NCBI GenBank assembly: GCA_002433485.1
Contig: DJIF01000029.1
Coordinates: forward strand, 6,582-21,715
Length of the DNA: 15,134 bases
Reading direction: 5' to 3'
From: Deltaproteobacteria bacterium UBA6601
Lineage (GTDB): Bacteria > Myxococcota_A > UBA796 > UBA9615
The notes below the pieces were generated by a model. That model saw nothing but the letters and a program-made list of their open reading frames with translations. It was not told the DNA's origin and did not search any database. Of this stretch, positions 1 through 8,091 are shown piece after piece. Within the stretch, counting starts at the first letter, position 1. Every line of letters begins with the position of its first letter. The position numbers and the translations under genes are program-made.

Positions 1-3
1 GGC

Positions 4-24
4 AGGGCCCTGGGGCAGGGCCCT
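4..24 (-). terminator. GC-rich hairpin at the end of the LMF gene
   Basis: Two copies of the self-complementary octamer AGGGCCCT (4-11 and 17-24) flank the 5-base spacer GGGGC, so an 8-bp stem can form. The hairpin overlaps the TAG stop of the minus-strand LMF gene. No T-tract is visible because the window ends here, so a Rho-independent terminator is only a possibility. The same bases also read as an 11-bp direct repeat, GGCAGGGCCCT. Confidence 0.4.
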
Positions 25-1624
25 AGAAGAAGCCGTTCTGTTCCAGGTAGGAGAGCAGTGCCGGATCGTCGGTGGACATGGGCGGCAGGTGTGGGCCGAC
101 CAGCTGGCGTTGCCACCACAGGCCCTGGTCATTCTCTGAGGGGGCAAATTGGTAGGTGTAGCGCTGGACTCTGATCCAATGAGGCGGGCTGTGTGGGAAG
201 GGGTTGCCATCGAGCAACTGGAGAGCGAGCTCATCGCCCTGCAGCAGCTTCCAGATCAGGTGGGGGAGCCATCCCTCTCGTCGCAGTCCCTGGCCGCGGG
301 CGGCTTCAAGTCCTGCGAACCAGGCCAGCCAGTCCAGCCGGTAGTGGTACGGGGTGATCCAGCAGGGGCGGCGCTCGACCGGTCCTGGTTTGCACTTGAA
401 GTGGTACTCCTGCCACTGGCTGTCTGGAACGAGCTGCTGGTCCTCGCTGCCTTCGATCACGATCTCCCAGCGGGTGTTTCCGACTGAGCCAAAGGCGCCG
501 TAGGTGTTGACGATTCGCAGCGCCTGGAAGGATCGATTCATGGCCTGGGAGTTGCTCATCAGGTTGTCGACCACTGGCAGGCTAAGGCCGATCACTAAGA
601 GGGTGTACAGCGCGATGGCGATGCCTCCGACTCGATGCAGGCGCAGTGGGTTGGCGCTGCGCTCCCGGGCTCTCTGGGCCAGGGAGCGAGGTAGCCAACG
701 ACCGAGGAATTCGTCGTCGAAGCACAACAGGCAGGGCAACAGGGTCAACCAGTTCAGGAAGGACAGGTTGCCGCTGGCGATGAGTATCAGCTGAAAGCCG
801 ATCATGCTCAGGCCAGCCAGGTGGCGCAGCCGCCGCGGCCCGACCAGAAAGAAGGGCACGATGAGCTCGATGAGGTGGTTCATCAGCACTCCGCCGTGCA
901 GCACCACGGCCGGTAGCTCGTGGAACCAGCGGCTTAGCGGGCCGGGTACTGGTTGGGTCTCGAAGTGGACGTCCAGGCAGGTAAGCTCAAGCCAGCAGGG
1001 GTCCCCGCGTAGCTTGATCAGGCCGGCACCTACCATGATTCGGAAGATCAGCCACCATGCCAGCCAGATGATGACCCGCGGAGGAGGATGCCGCCGGGGC
1101 AGGGGCCTGGGATCCAGCAGCGGCACCAGGAAGACCGCAAGCAGACCGGTCTCCAGCAACTGACTTTCCCAGCCGAACTGGAACCAGCGTTGCCCGACGC
1201 TGACGTAGCTGAAGTAGAGGGCCCACAGGCTGGCCAGAATCGGCACGTTGGCGAAGCCGAACAGGACCAGGGCGGATAGGGCTACACCGAGCCAGGCGAG
1301 GCCCTGTAGCAGGCCGTCGGTGACGGTGAGGTGGAACAGACTAGGAGACTTGCTGAGGGCCTGCCAGGGGCTGCCGATCCGCTCGATGATCCAGCGCGAG
1401 TAGTGTTCGGCGGGTAGCAGTCCTTCGCTGCCCAGCAGGGGCAGAACGTCGTTGGCCAGGGACAGGAAGGCGAAGCCGTAAATTAAGCCCAGCAGGCGTA
1501 GGAACAGAAACCGGGCCAGCCACCAGTTGGCGCTACTGGGGCGGCGGCTTGCCGCGTTCGCTTTGGCAGGTTGCCGTGCCGTTGGGTCTGGCCTGGGCTC
1601 AGGGCTGCGCGGGTCGGAGTCCAA
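23..1624 (-). CDS. Lipase maturation factor (LMF1/LMF2-like) integral membrane protein
   Basis: This 533-residue multi-pass membrane protein belongs to the lipase maturation factor family. In vertebrates, LMF1 is an ER membrane protein needed for folding of lipoprotein lipase; the bacterial role is unknown. Visible family marks are an N-terminal hydrophobic helix around residues 36-58, the block KLRGDPCW at 204-211 followed by a HFETQP motif (220-225), and further hydrophobic segments up to about 350. A C-terminal soluble part carries NTYGAFGSVG (373-382) and a YHYRLDWLAWFA block (426-437). The N-terminal 33 residues are Pro/Arg-rich and probably cytoplasmic. The start is TTG at 1622-1624, supported by GAGGT five bases upstream and by the lack of a better in-frame start before the first helix. 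It overlaps the end of the upstream peptidase gene by 26 bp, so translational coupling is likely. Family assignment is firm; function is not. Confidence 0.9.
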   Translation of the reverse strand: MDSDPRSPEPRPDPTARQPAKANAASRRPSSANWWLARFLFLRLLGLIYGFAFLSLANDVLPLLGSEGLLPAEHYSRWIIERIGSPWQALSKSPSLFHLTVTDGLLQGLAWLGVALSALVLFGFANVPILASLWALYFSYVSVGQRWFQFGWESQLLETGLLAVFLVPLLDPRPLPRRHPPPRVIIWLAWWLIFRIMVGAGLIKLRGDPCWLELTCLDVHFETQPVPGPLSRWFHELPAVVLHGGVLMNHLIELIVPFFLVGPRRLRHLAGLSMIGFQLILIASGNLSFLNWLTLLPCLLCFDDEFLGRWLPRSLAQRARERSANPLRLHRVGGIAIALYTLLVIGLSLPVVDNLMSNSQAMNRSFQALRIVNTYGAFGSVGNTRWEIVIEGSEDQQLVPDSQWQEYHFKCKPGPVERRPCWITPYHYRLDWLAWFAGLEAARGQGLRREGWLPHLIWKLLQGDELALQLLDGNPFPHSPPHWIRVQRYTYQFAPSENDQGLWWQRQLVGPHLPPMSTDDPALLSYLEQNGFF

Positions 1625-3542
1625 GGCTTACCTCGAGGAACAGCGTCGAGACGCGAGTCCACAGGTCTCGATTGCTCTTCTTGGCGAAGCCATGGCCCTC
1701 GTCGGGAGCCAGGAAGTACCAGACATCATGTCCCTTCTCGCGCACTGCGGCGACGATCTGGTCGGCCTCGCTCTGGGGTACGCGGGGGTCGTTGGCCCCC
1801 TGCCCTACCAGTAGCGCAGTCTGGATCTTGTCGACGTGGTTTAGGGGAGAGATCGACTCCAGGAAGGCGCGCATCTTGGGGTCTCGCTCATCGCCGTACT
1901 CGACCCGACGCACGTCGCGACGGTAGGCCTTAGTGTTCTCAAGGAAGGTGACAAAGTTGCTGATCCCGACCACGTCGATCCCCGCTCGAAGCCGGTCGCC
2001 GAAGTGGACCAGCGCGGCAAGTACCATGTAGCCACCATAGGAGCCGCCCTGCACCGCGACCCGTTCCGGGTCGAGTTCTTTTTGTGCCCCGATCCAGTCG
2101 AGCAGGGCGCCGATATCTTTGACTGAGTCCTCGCGTAGGTAGCCGTTGTCCAGGGCCAGGTAGGAGCGGCCATAGCCCGATGAGCCTCGCACGTTGGGCA
2201 CCAGGACGGCGATCTTTGACTCTCGTAGCAGGTACTGGCGACTGGCCGAGAACCAGGGCTGGGCCTGCCCCTCAGGGCCCCCATGGATGTCGATGGTTAC
2301 GGGGAAGGGGCCATCGCCTTCCGGTCGATAATAGAAGGCCGGGATCTTGCGGCCGTCGAAGCTCTCGTATTCGATCAGGGTCGGCTCGATGAAGCCGCTG
2401 CTGTCCAGACCGCCAATCTCGCTCGAGGTCCAGCGGGTCACCTCGTCGCTGCCGATGTCCAGGGTCCAGGCGTCACCGGTGCGGGTAGGACCGGCGGCGG
2501 TAAAGCCGAGCACATCTGCTTGGCGAGCGAAGCGCAGTCCATAGACCAGGCCGCGGGGCACGGCATCAACCTTGCGGTAGCTGTCATCGGACAGGTTCAT
2601 CAGGTACAGGGAGTTGTAGCCCCCTTCATTGACGGTAAAGGCCAGGGTGCCGGCGTCCTTGGTGATGGCGAGCTCTTCGATATCCCATGGGATGGCATCG
2701 CTGAGCAGGCTCCAGCGCCACTTGCGTCGCTCTCGCTTCACTCGGTAGAGCTGGACGAACTCGCCGCCTCGGTTGGAGGTGGCGTAAAGGGTGTCCGCGT
2801 CGGCGCCGAACACCAGGGCGCCGTGATAGGCGGTGTCTTTGCGAGTACCGCCAATGATGCGCTGGCTCTTGCCCGTCTCCAGATCGATCAGGTGCATACG
2901 GCTGTCGGCGGCCGACACGTATTCGTAGGCGATCATGGACTTGCCATCCGGCGACCAGGGGCCAGCGCCCCAGTATCCGCTGCCCTCACAGAGCAGGCTG
3001 GCGCTGGCAGGATCTTTGCCATCGCTGGTCCAGATGTCGAAGTCGCGGCCGTTGCGCTTGTTAGAAGAGTAGGCGATCCGGTCACCTGTTGTGCTCCAGG
3101 TCCAGCCGCCATGGCGCACTCCCGAGGGGGTCAGCTGGGTGGTGCTGCCGCTGTCCATGTCAAAGCGAAAGATCTGGTACTGCTCGTCGCCGCCGATGTC
3201 TCCCGAGAACAGGAAGCTGCGGTCGGTTCCTGGGACGTGTTCAGGACTGCGCGAGGACTCGCGGCGGAAGGTCATCTGGGTGCGTGCGCCGCCGGGCTGC
3301 GCCACCTGGTGGACCTGTCCGGTCTCGCCCAGGCGAGTTGTGATGAGGATGCTGCTGCCATCGTCCGCGATGGATCGCATGGAGGCCCACCGAGTGCTCT
3401 CGTACTGGGTGAGTCGGCTGACCAGCGCATCCGGGATGTCGGGAACTCCGGTCAGGATCGGGCCATCATCTTTGGCCTGGACAGCTCCTGGTCCCAGCAG
3501 CAGGGTGGCAAAGGAGGCGATGATAAGAAGGCTGCGGTACAT
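1599..3542 (-). CDS. Exported S9-family (prolyl oligopeptidase/acylaminoacyl-peptidase type) serine peptidase
   Basis: A 647-residue protein with a signal peptide (MYRSLLIIASFATLLLGPG, cleavage near AVQA), an N-terminal TolB/WD40-like beta-propeller (about residues 30-370) and a C-terminal alpha/beta-hydrolase domain. The catalytic triad is readable: nucleophile Ser501 in GGSYGGYM, Asp585 in GANDPRVP and His617 in DEGHGF. Peptidases of this type cleave short peptides after Pro or release acylated N-terminal residues; the propeller restricts access to the active site. The signal peptide places it in the periplasm or outside. The frame is open further upstream to an ATG at 3611, but the ATG at 3542 is preferred because it has GAGGAAAG a few bases upstream and puts the signal peptide at the N-terminus. 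It is the first gene of an operon with the LMF homologue and diverges from the lipoprotein pair at 3668. Confidence 0.92.
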   Translation of the reverse strand: MYRSLLIIASFATLLLGPGAVQAKDDGPILTGVPDIPDALVSRLTQYESTRWASMRSIADDGSSILITTRLGETGQVHQVAQPGGARTQMTFRRESSRSPEHVPGTDRSFLFSGDIGGDEQYQIFRFDMDSGSTTQLTPSGVRHGGWTWSTTGDRIAYSSNKRNGRDFDIWTSDGKDPASASLLCEGSGYWGAGPWSPDGKSMIAYEYVSAADSRMHLIDLETGKSQRIIGGTRKDTAYHGALVFGADADTLYATSNRGGEFVQLYRVKRERRKWRWSLLSDAIPWDIEELAITKDAGTLAFTVNEGGYNSLYLMNLSDDSYRKVDAVPRGLVYGLRFARQADVLGFTAAGPTRTGDAWTLDIGSDEVTRWTSSEIGGLDSSGFIEPTLIEYESFDGRKIPAFYYRPEGDGPFPVTIDIHGGPEGQAQPWFSASRQYLLRESKIAVLVPNVRGSSGYGRSYLALDNGYLREDSVKDIGALLDWIGAQKELDPERVAVQGGSYGGYMVLAALVHFGDRLRAGIDVVGISNFVTFLENTKAYRRDVRRVEYGDERDPKMRAFLESISPLNHVDKIQTALLVGQGANDPRVPQSEADQIVAAVREKGHDVWYFLAPDEGHGFAKKSNRDLWTRVSTLFLEVSLGLRPAQP

Positions 3543-3667
3543 GGTCTTTCCTCGTCGAGCAGGGCTTGGTTCAGCAGTTCTACGGCCCATTGTGGGATGT
3601 GGCGCGCGCAATCATGACACGTTGGGCTTGCTGTTGGCGTCGATTTGGTTATGGTGCTGCGCCATCC

Positions 3668-3970
3668 ATGAGACCTTTCCTTTTCAGCTTGTTTTTTTCG
3701 CTGACCGCCCTGGTCTTGAGCAGCTTCCCCATGGGCTGCGCGAGCTCCGACGGTCCTGTTTCCATGTGTCAGCAGCTCTGTGATGAGCTGGTCAATGAGT
3801 GCAGCTATCCTGCCTTCCCGGAGCTGGAGTCCTGCTTGCAGGGTTGCGGCTACAACGAGGCCGAAGGGGGCGACACCGAGGCTCACCTGGCCTGCGTCCA
3901 GGAGGCTGCATGTGACACCTTTGCGGTGGTCGAGTGCGAGAACCATCACGGAGCCACGAGCGATGAGTAA
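3668..3970 (+). CDS. Small Cys-rich secreted protein or lipoprotein
   Basis: A 100-residue exported protein of no recognised function. Residues 1-20 form a hydrophobic signal sequence followed by PMGC, with Cys24 as a possible lipidation site (the lipobox is not canonical). The mature part holds eight cysteines at 34, 38, 45, 56, 60, 76, 82 and 90, spaced CX3C-X6-C-X10-CX3C-X15-CX5C-X7-C, which suggests four disulfides in the periplasm. It is acidic and ends in a short His/Asp/Glu tail. The frame is open upstream to an ATG at 3566, but the ATG at 3668 is chosen because it starts the signal peptide; no strong ribosome-binding site is visible. Its TAA stop lies 8 bp inside the next gene (ATGAGTAA), so the two are probably co-translated. 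Similar small Cys-rich lipoproteins are frequent in myxobacteria (general knowledge, not a search). Confidence 0.7.
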   Translation: MRPFLFSLFFSLTALVLSSFPMGCASSDGPVSMCQQLCDELVNECSYPAFPELESCLQGCGYNEAEGGDTEAHLACVQEAACDTFAVVECENHHGATSDE

Positions 3971-5201
3971 GTCCGGTTACCTTCCGCTGAGAGCGACGTT
4001 GCCTGTGGTCCTGGTGGTCCTGTGCAGCCTGGCCTTGTCTTGTACCTCAGACTATCGTTTGACCGGTGCCCGTCCGGATGTGGATCCCGGCGATGTTACC
4101 CAGTGCCCTTTTGTGCCGATTGAGGGTACGCGCCTGTCCAGCTACGAGTGCAACCCGGTGTTCACCAACACCGATGAAGGCTGGGGTGGTGACGTTGGCT
4201 CGGTAGGCTTCCACGTCACCGAGGTGCTCGGTCACCCCTTCTACCAGATGTGGTACACGAGCTCGCCTGGTGGCTATGGCAACTACGGCATGGGCTACGC
4301 GGTCTCTGCTGACGGCACGGACTGGGAGACCGATCCCGGCAATCCGCTGTTTGGCTCAGAGACTGGAGCCTGGGATCAGGATTCCTTTGCCGGCCAGGTC
4401 GTGGTCTGGGATCCCTTGAGTGATGAGTATGTGATGGCCTACCAGGGCTTCAACCTGGGCAATCAGCAGGATCCTGCTGATGATGTATGGGGCCTGGGCA
4501 TTTCCACCTCAGTCGACGGTCGGGAGTGGGTGAAGCACCCTGCCAACCCGGTGATCGACTTCACCGACTACGAGATCAGCGAGAATGAGCTGCTGTTCGA
4601 CATCCTGATTCTCGGCAATGAGCCCTCCATCAAGATCAAGCCGTGCTGGCCGCTGACCATGACCATTAACGATCGCGGTGCCTTCCGCGGCTATCTGGCG
4701 GCGAGCCGCTGGTCCGATGTGATTGATCAGATGAACGGCCTCAGCGCGACGCCTGCAGGCTGCGATATCTACTCCATGGCTGCTATCGATAGCGGCACCT
4801 GGATCATCGACGAAGATCAGCCGGTGCTCTCGGGCAGCGAGCTCTACGACGCCAAGGGCGTCACCGCTGCAGCGGTCGCTGAACTCGGAGGGGTTCAGTA
4901 CATGTTCTACGTGGGCTTTGAGGAGTGGTACGAGGACCCCGGTACCTCCGGTCTGATTGCCGCGCAGGGTACAACCCTCAACCTGGCCACCTCAGAGGAT
5001 GATGGGATGACCTGGGTAAAGGATCCGGGCAATCCGTTGCCGGTGAATCTCACCACTCCCGGCGAGGTGAGCAACATCGGCGCGCAGGTAATCGGTAGCC
5101 GCATTCACCTGTGGGTTGGAGACAACTACGACGGTGCAGGCTCCATCGGTTACTTCTACTACGAGCCAACCATCGGTCTGCATCCGGCCAGCGCCAACTA
5201 G
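3963..5201 (+). CDS. Beta-propeller lipoprotein resembling GH43/GH32-type glycoside hydrolases
   Basis: A 412-residue exported protein with a hydrophobic signal sequence at 11-26 and a probable lipid-attachment Cys27 (LALSC, non-canonical lipobox). After a short acidic, Pro-rich linker come repeated blade-like units: YQMWYTS ... SADGTDWETDPGNPLF (94-130), YVMAYQG ... SVDGREWVKHPANPV (156-198), and a late YMFYVGF ... SEDDGMTWVKDPGNPL. The 'YxMxY ... S-DG--W ... NP' pattern is that of five-bladed propellers in the GH43/GH32/GH130 and sialidase-like groups, so it may bind or cleave glycans, but I cannot assign catalytic residues. The ATG at 3963 overlaps the previous gene by 8 bp, with GGAG nine bases upstream. 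The TAG stop overlaps the TAG of the opposing DUF4345 gene by 3 bp inside the palindrome CTAG. Confidence 0.75.
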   Translation: MSKSGYLPLRATLPVVLVVLCSLALSCTSDYRLTGARPDVDPGDVTQCPFVPIEGTRLSSYECNPVFTNTDEGWGGDVGSVGFHVTEVLGHPFYQMWYTSSPGGYGNYGMGYAVSADGTDWETDPGNPLFGSETGAWDQDSFAGQVVVWDPLSDEYVMAYQGFNLGNQQDPADDVWGLGISTSVDGREWVKHPANPVIDFTDYEISENELLFDILILGNEPSIKIKPCWPLTMTINDRGAFRGYLAASRWSDVIDQMNGLSATPAGCDIYSMAAIDSGTWIIDEDQPVLSGSELYDAKGVTAAAVAELGGVQYMFYVGFEEWYEDPGTSGLIAAQGTTLNLATSEDDGMTWVKDPGNPLPVNLTTPGEVSNIGAQVIGSRIHLWVGDNYDGAGSIGYFYYEPTIGLHPASAN

Positions 5202-5587
5202 GGGCTGCTTGCCGCTCGATAGGCCCAGGCCATCACTGCGGCTGCCGCCGCTTCGATGGCCAGTAGACCCCACATCAGTGGACTTCCGGTGCCTGCCAGG
5301 ATGATTCCTCCCAGGCGGCCCACCGCAAATCCGCCAATGGCACAGGCCAGCAGCAGCAGGCTCGCTCGGTGCCAGGCGGGTCGGGCCTGGGCCACCAGTA
5401 AGAAGGCCGCCAGTCCCAGCTCCAGTCCGCCGTAGATGGCGCGTACATCGGTGATGGCTGCGGCGCTGGTCAGCTGGATGCCGATCCCCTCCAGGGCGGT
5501 TGGGACCGCAAACAGCCAGCTGCCAAACAATAAGAAGATCGCTGCGCTCACCAGGATCAGCACTCGTTCGCGGCTCCACTGCATCAT
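5198..5587 (-). CDS. DUF4345-family small membrane protein
   Basis: A 129-residue protein with four predicted transmembrane helices (about 9-28, 52-66, 74-95 and 104-122). It carries the motif TDVRAIYGGLELG (46-58) between helices 1 and 2, characteristic of DUF4345. The biochemical function of the family is not known. Two consecutive ATG codons (5587 and 5584) are possible starts; AAGGAG lies four bases before the first and seven before the second. It is the last gene of the minus-strand run that begins with the HisN-like phosphatase, but a hairpin in the 78-bp gap before it may reduce read-through. It ends tail-to-tail with the propeller lipoprotein gene. Confidence 0.8.
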   Translation of the reverse strand: MMQWSRERVLILVSAAIFLLFGSWLFAVPTALEGIGIQLTSAAAITDVRAIYGGLELGLAAFLLVAQARPAWHRASLLLLACAIGGFAVGRLGGIILAGTGSPLMWGLLAIEAAAAAVMAWAYRAASSP

Positions 5588-5627
5588 CAGACTCCTTGGT
5601 TGTGGCCCCAGAGTTCGGTTCTGCGGG

Positions 5628-5654
5628 CCCCCGGGCAGCGGTGCATCCCGGGGG
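5628..5654 (-). terminator. Hairpin downstream of the GMC oxidoreductase gene
   Basis: CCCCCGGG (5628-5635) and CCCGGGGG (5647-5654) form a perfect 8-bp GC stem around an 11-base loop, starting 12 bases past the TAG stop of the GMC gene on the minus strand. No T-run follows, so this may be an attenuating, RNA-stabilising or Rho-associated structure rather than a classical terminator. It separates the GMC gene from the DUF4345 gene. Confidence 0.45.
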
Positions 5655-5665
5655 ACGGGCCTCTT

Positions 5666-7264
5666 CTATGTGCTGTCTTTGGGGGCCACCTGGCTCATGG
5701 CGTGCTCTGCCAGGGCAGTAATGGTCAGGCTGGGATTGACGCCCAGGTTGGCGGGAATCATGGAGCCGTCGATGACATACAGGCCGGGGTGTCCGTAGAC
5801 CTCATTTTTGCCGTCGACGACGCCGTGCTCGGCGTCGGGGCCGATACAGGCTCCTCCCAGCAGGTGGGCGGTGGTCGGCACATCGAGCAACACTTCGTTG
5901 ATGGAACTGACCGGGAAGCCGTTGTACTCCTTGGCCAGCTTGCGGGCGACTTCGTGGCCGACCGGGATGTAGGTCGGCGGCTTGGTCGCGCCATCGGGTG
6001 CATCGGTTACCAGGGTGCGCTGAAAAGGCCAGTACCAGCGTCGCTTGAGGCCCATTCGCAGCCAGTTACTGCGGCTTTGCATGACCAGCAGGATCAAGGT
6101 CTTACGAGCCCAGTCGTAGGGCTTGAGCGAGCGCAGGAAGTCGATGGGTTGGCTGACGATGACCCATAGGAAGCGCAGCTGCCGGGGGATTCGTCCGCCG
6201 CCGTCGGTCATGAGGGTCGCCAGGCTGCTGAGCAGGTCATTACCGGCCGAGTAGCGCACTGCCTCAATATGGGTCTCTGGTTCCGGGTAGAAGCCACTGG
6301 CGATGGCGATGCCTTCGCTGTGGATGGGCGCGTCACCGCGGCTGGTCACCCCGATGATGGCTTCGGAGTTGGTTCGTACGTAGTCACCCAGGCGTCGCGA
6401 CAGAGAGGGTAGCGAGCCTCTCTTGCGGCACTCCAACAGCAGCTTGATGGTGCCCAGCACGCCGGCCGAGAAGATCACCTTGGGGGCTTTGAAGGTGGGT
6501 CCACGCGGCGCCCAGGGCACATGTGTGCGGCGGGTCTGTACCTGGTAGCCGCCACTGTCCAGCGGCCGCACATCGAAGACCCGGTGGTCGGGGAGTACCT
6601 CTGCGCCACCGGCCTCGGCCAGATAGAGGTAGTTCTTGTCCAGGGTGTTCTTGGCATTGTGACGACAGCCGACCATGCAACCGGCACAGAAGGTGCAGCC
6701 CGACCGACGTGGCCCTTTGCCATCAAAGTAGGGGTCCTCGACTTCTACTCCGGGTTTACCAAAGAAGATCCCGACGTTGGCGTTGTGAAAGGTTTCCTCC
6801 CTGCCCATCTCGCGGGCGATGGCGCGCAGCCCTTCGTCGCCCCGGAAGACCCGCGGTGTCTTGTTGGCACCGAGCATCCGCTGGGCGGTGTCGTAGAAGG
6901 GCATCAGGCTGCTCTTCCAGTCCTTCATCCTGGCCCAGTTGGCGTCCTCAAAAAAGGGATCAGGGGGAACCAGCAGGGTGTTGGCATAGACTAGCGAGCC
7001 GCCGCCGACGCCCGCGCCAGACAGGGCCAGAACATCGCTGAGCAGGGTCATGCGCATGATCCCGCGGCACATAAAGGCAGGCATCCACAGCGCTCGCCAG
7101 AACTTCCAGTTGGTATTGGGAAAGTCTTTTGCCTTCCAGCGCCGCCCGGCTTCGATGACCAGGACCTTATAGCCCTTCTCGGTGAGGCGATGGGCTGAGA
7201 CTGAGCCGCCGAAGCCGCTGCCGATGATGATGTAGTCGGCGTCGAAGTCATCGCGCTCGGTCAT
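5666..7264 (-). CDS. GMC-family flavin oxidoreductase, cholesterol-oxidase-like
   Basis: A 532-residue FAD-dependent GMC oxidoreductase of the cholesterol oxidase (ChoD-like) branch, which oxidises sterol or other alcohol groups; the actual substrate here is unknown. Residues seen: dinucleotide-binding GSGFGGS at 15-21 and the ribose-binding Glu38; the GMC motif GVGGGSLVYAN at 85-95; a cysteine cluster C190, C193, C196, C200 followed by RHNAKNTLDKNYLYLAE, typical of this branch; and the C-terminal HLLGGACIG (His467) and NLGVNPSLTITALAE (506-520) blocks that line the active site and flavin. No signal peptide is visible, so it is probably cytoplasmic or peripherally bound. The ATG overlaps the TGA of the upstream phosphatase gene (ATGA) and has GGAG six bases upstream, indicating translational coupling. 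Confidence 0.9.
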   Translation of the reverse strand: MTERDDFDADYIIIGSGFGGSVSAHRLTEKGYKVLVIEAGRRWKAKDFPNTNWKFWRALWMPAFMCRGIMRMTLLSDVLALSGAGVGGGSLVYANTLLVPPDPFFEDANWARMKDWKSSLMPFYDTAQRMLGANKTPRVFRGDEGLRAIAREMGREETFHNANVGIFFGKPGVEVEDPYFDGKGPRRSGCTFCAGCMVGCRHNAKNTLDKNYLYLAEAGGAEVLPDHRVFDVRPLDSGGYQVQTRRTHVPWAPRGPTFKAPKVIFSAGVLGTIKLLLECRKRGSLPSLSRRLGDYVRTNSEAIIGVTSRGDAPIHSEGIAIASGFYPEPETHIEAVRYSAGNDLLSSLATLMTDGGGRIPRQLRFLWVIVSQPIDFLRSLKPYDWARKTLILLVMQSRSNWLRMGLKRRWYWPFQRTLVTDAPDGATKPPTYIPVGHEVARKLAKEYNGFPVSSINEVLLDVPTTAHLLGGACIGPDAEHGVVDGKNEVYGHPGLYVIDGSMIPANLGVNPSLTITALAEHAMSQVAPKDST

Positions 7265-8091
7265 GAGGTTCTCCAGCCCAGCTCCAGGCTCAGCGCAGTG
7301 ACCAGATCCGGGCGTCCGAGGATGGCGTCGGTGTGCCCGGCCAGCTTGCTCTGCCGAGTAAAGACTGTACCTCCTGCAGCACGTACCAGGGCGGTGCTGG
7401 CTACAAGATCCCAGGGTGCCAGTGCCGGGTCGACCATGGCACCGACCGCGCCTCGCAGCACCATAGCGTGGCCAAAGCAGTCGCTGTAGCCGCGAAATAG
7501 GGGCTTCTGGGATAATCGGGCGTGGTCTTGCGGGCAGCCTGCATTGTGGAACTGCAGCGGATCTCCCGCGGAGATGATCTCGGCGGCAAAGGGGTTGTCC
7601 GGTTGGTCTTGAGCACGGCCTCGGCGCTGGTCGATGTTGGGCAGCTGCTGATGGTTGCAGCGCAGGCCCAGTCCAGGACCGCCCACATAGGTCTCGCCCA
7701 GCCCCGGCAGGTGCAGCACGCCGCCGATGGCCTGGCCGCTGTTGCGCTCTTCGATGCCAATCAGGGTGCCAAATAAGGGGATCCCGGAGATAAAGCTCAG
7801 GGTCCCATCGATGGGATCCACTACGAAGCGGTAGCTGCTGCCCGTATCGCTGTAGCCTTGCTCTTCACCGAAGATGTCGATGTGGGGAAAGGCTGCTCCC
7901 AGGTGCTGTCGGATCAGCTGCTCGGCGGCCCGGTCTGCTTCGCTGACCGGAGAGCCATCACCTTTGCCATCGATCTGCAGATCAATGGCACGAAAGCGGG
8001 CCATCACCTGCTCGCCTGCAGCCTCGGCTGCGCTGGCTGCGCTGGCCAGTACAGCCTCGAGATCAAAGGGGGGCAGGACTTTGGCAGACAC
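7261..8091 (-). CDS. Inositol monophosphatase family phosphatase, histidinol-phosphatase (HisN)-like
   Basis: A 276-residue metal-dependent phosphatase of the IMPase/FIG superfamily. It carries PVSEADRAAEQLI (48-60), the GEE metal ligands (75-77), the hallmark DPIDGT (92-97) and the C-terminal PWDLVAS (226-232). The PLFGTLIGI stretch and the SEADR motif look most like the HisN branch, which dephosphorylates histidinol phosphate, but no other histidine genes are nearby and inositol phosphate or similar monoesters remain possible. The start is GTG at 8091, with AGGA seven bases upstream; the next Met in frame is residue 30, too far into the domain. It is the first gene of a run with the GMC oxidoreductase (4-bp overlap) and diverges from the GumN-like gene across about 85 bp that must hold both promoters. 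Confidence 0.88.
   Translation of the reverse strand: MSAKVLPPFDLEAVLASAASAAEAAGEQVMARFRAIDLQIDGKGDGSPVSEADRAAEQLIRQHLGAAFPHIDIFGEEQGYSDTGSSYRFVVDPIDGTLSFISGIPLFGTLIGIEERNSGQAIGGVLHLPGLGETYVGGPGLGLRCNHQQLPNIDQRRGRAQDQPDNPFAAEIISAGDPLQFHNAGCPQDHARLSQKPLFRGYSDCFGHAMVLRGAVGAMVDPALAPWDLVASTALVRAAGGTVFTRQSKLAGHTDAILGRPDLVTALSLELGWRTS

Noticed and set aside
3543..3611. Upstream extension of the S9 peptidase to ATG 3611
   Set aside because: The internal ATG at 3542 has a strong ribosome-binding site and begins the signal peptide.
2283..3617. A 444-codon open frame on the plus strand opposite the S9 peptidase gene
   Set aside because: It is a GC-driven shadow: the minus strand encodes a complete peptidase with signal peptide and catalytic triad, and the plus-strand product shows no recognisable domain.
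3566..3667. Upstream extension of the small Cys-rich protein to ATG 3566
   Set aside because: It would place about 34 unrelated residues before a clear signal sequence and overlap the divergent promoter region.
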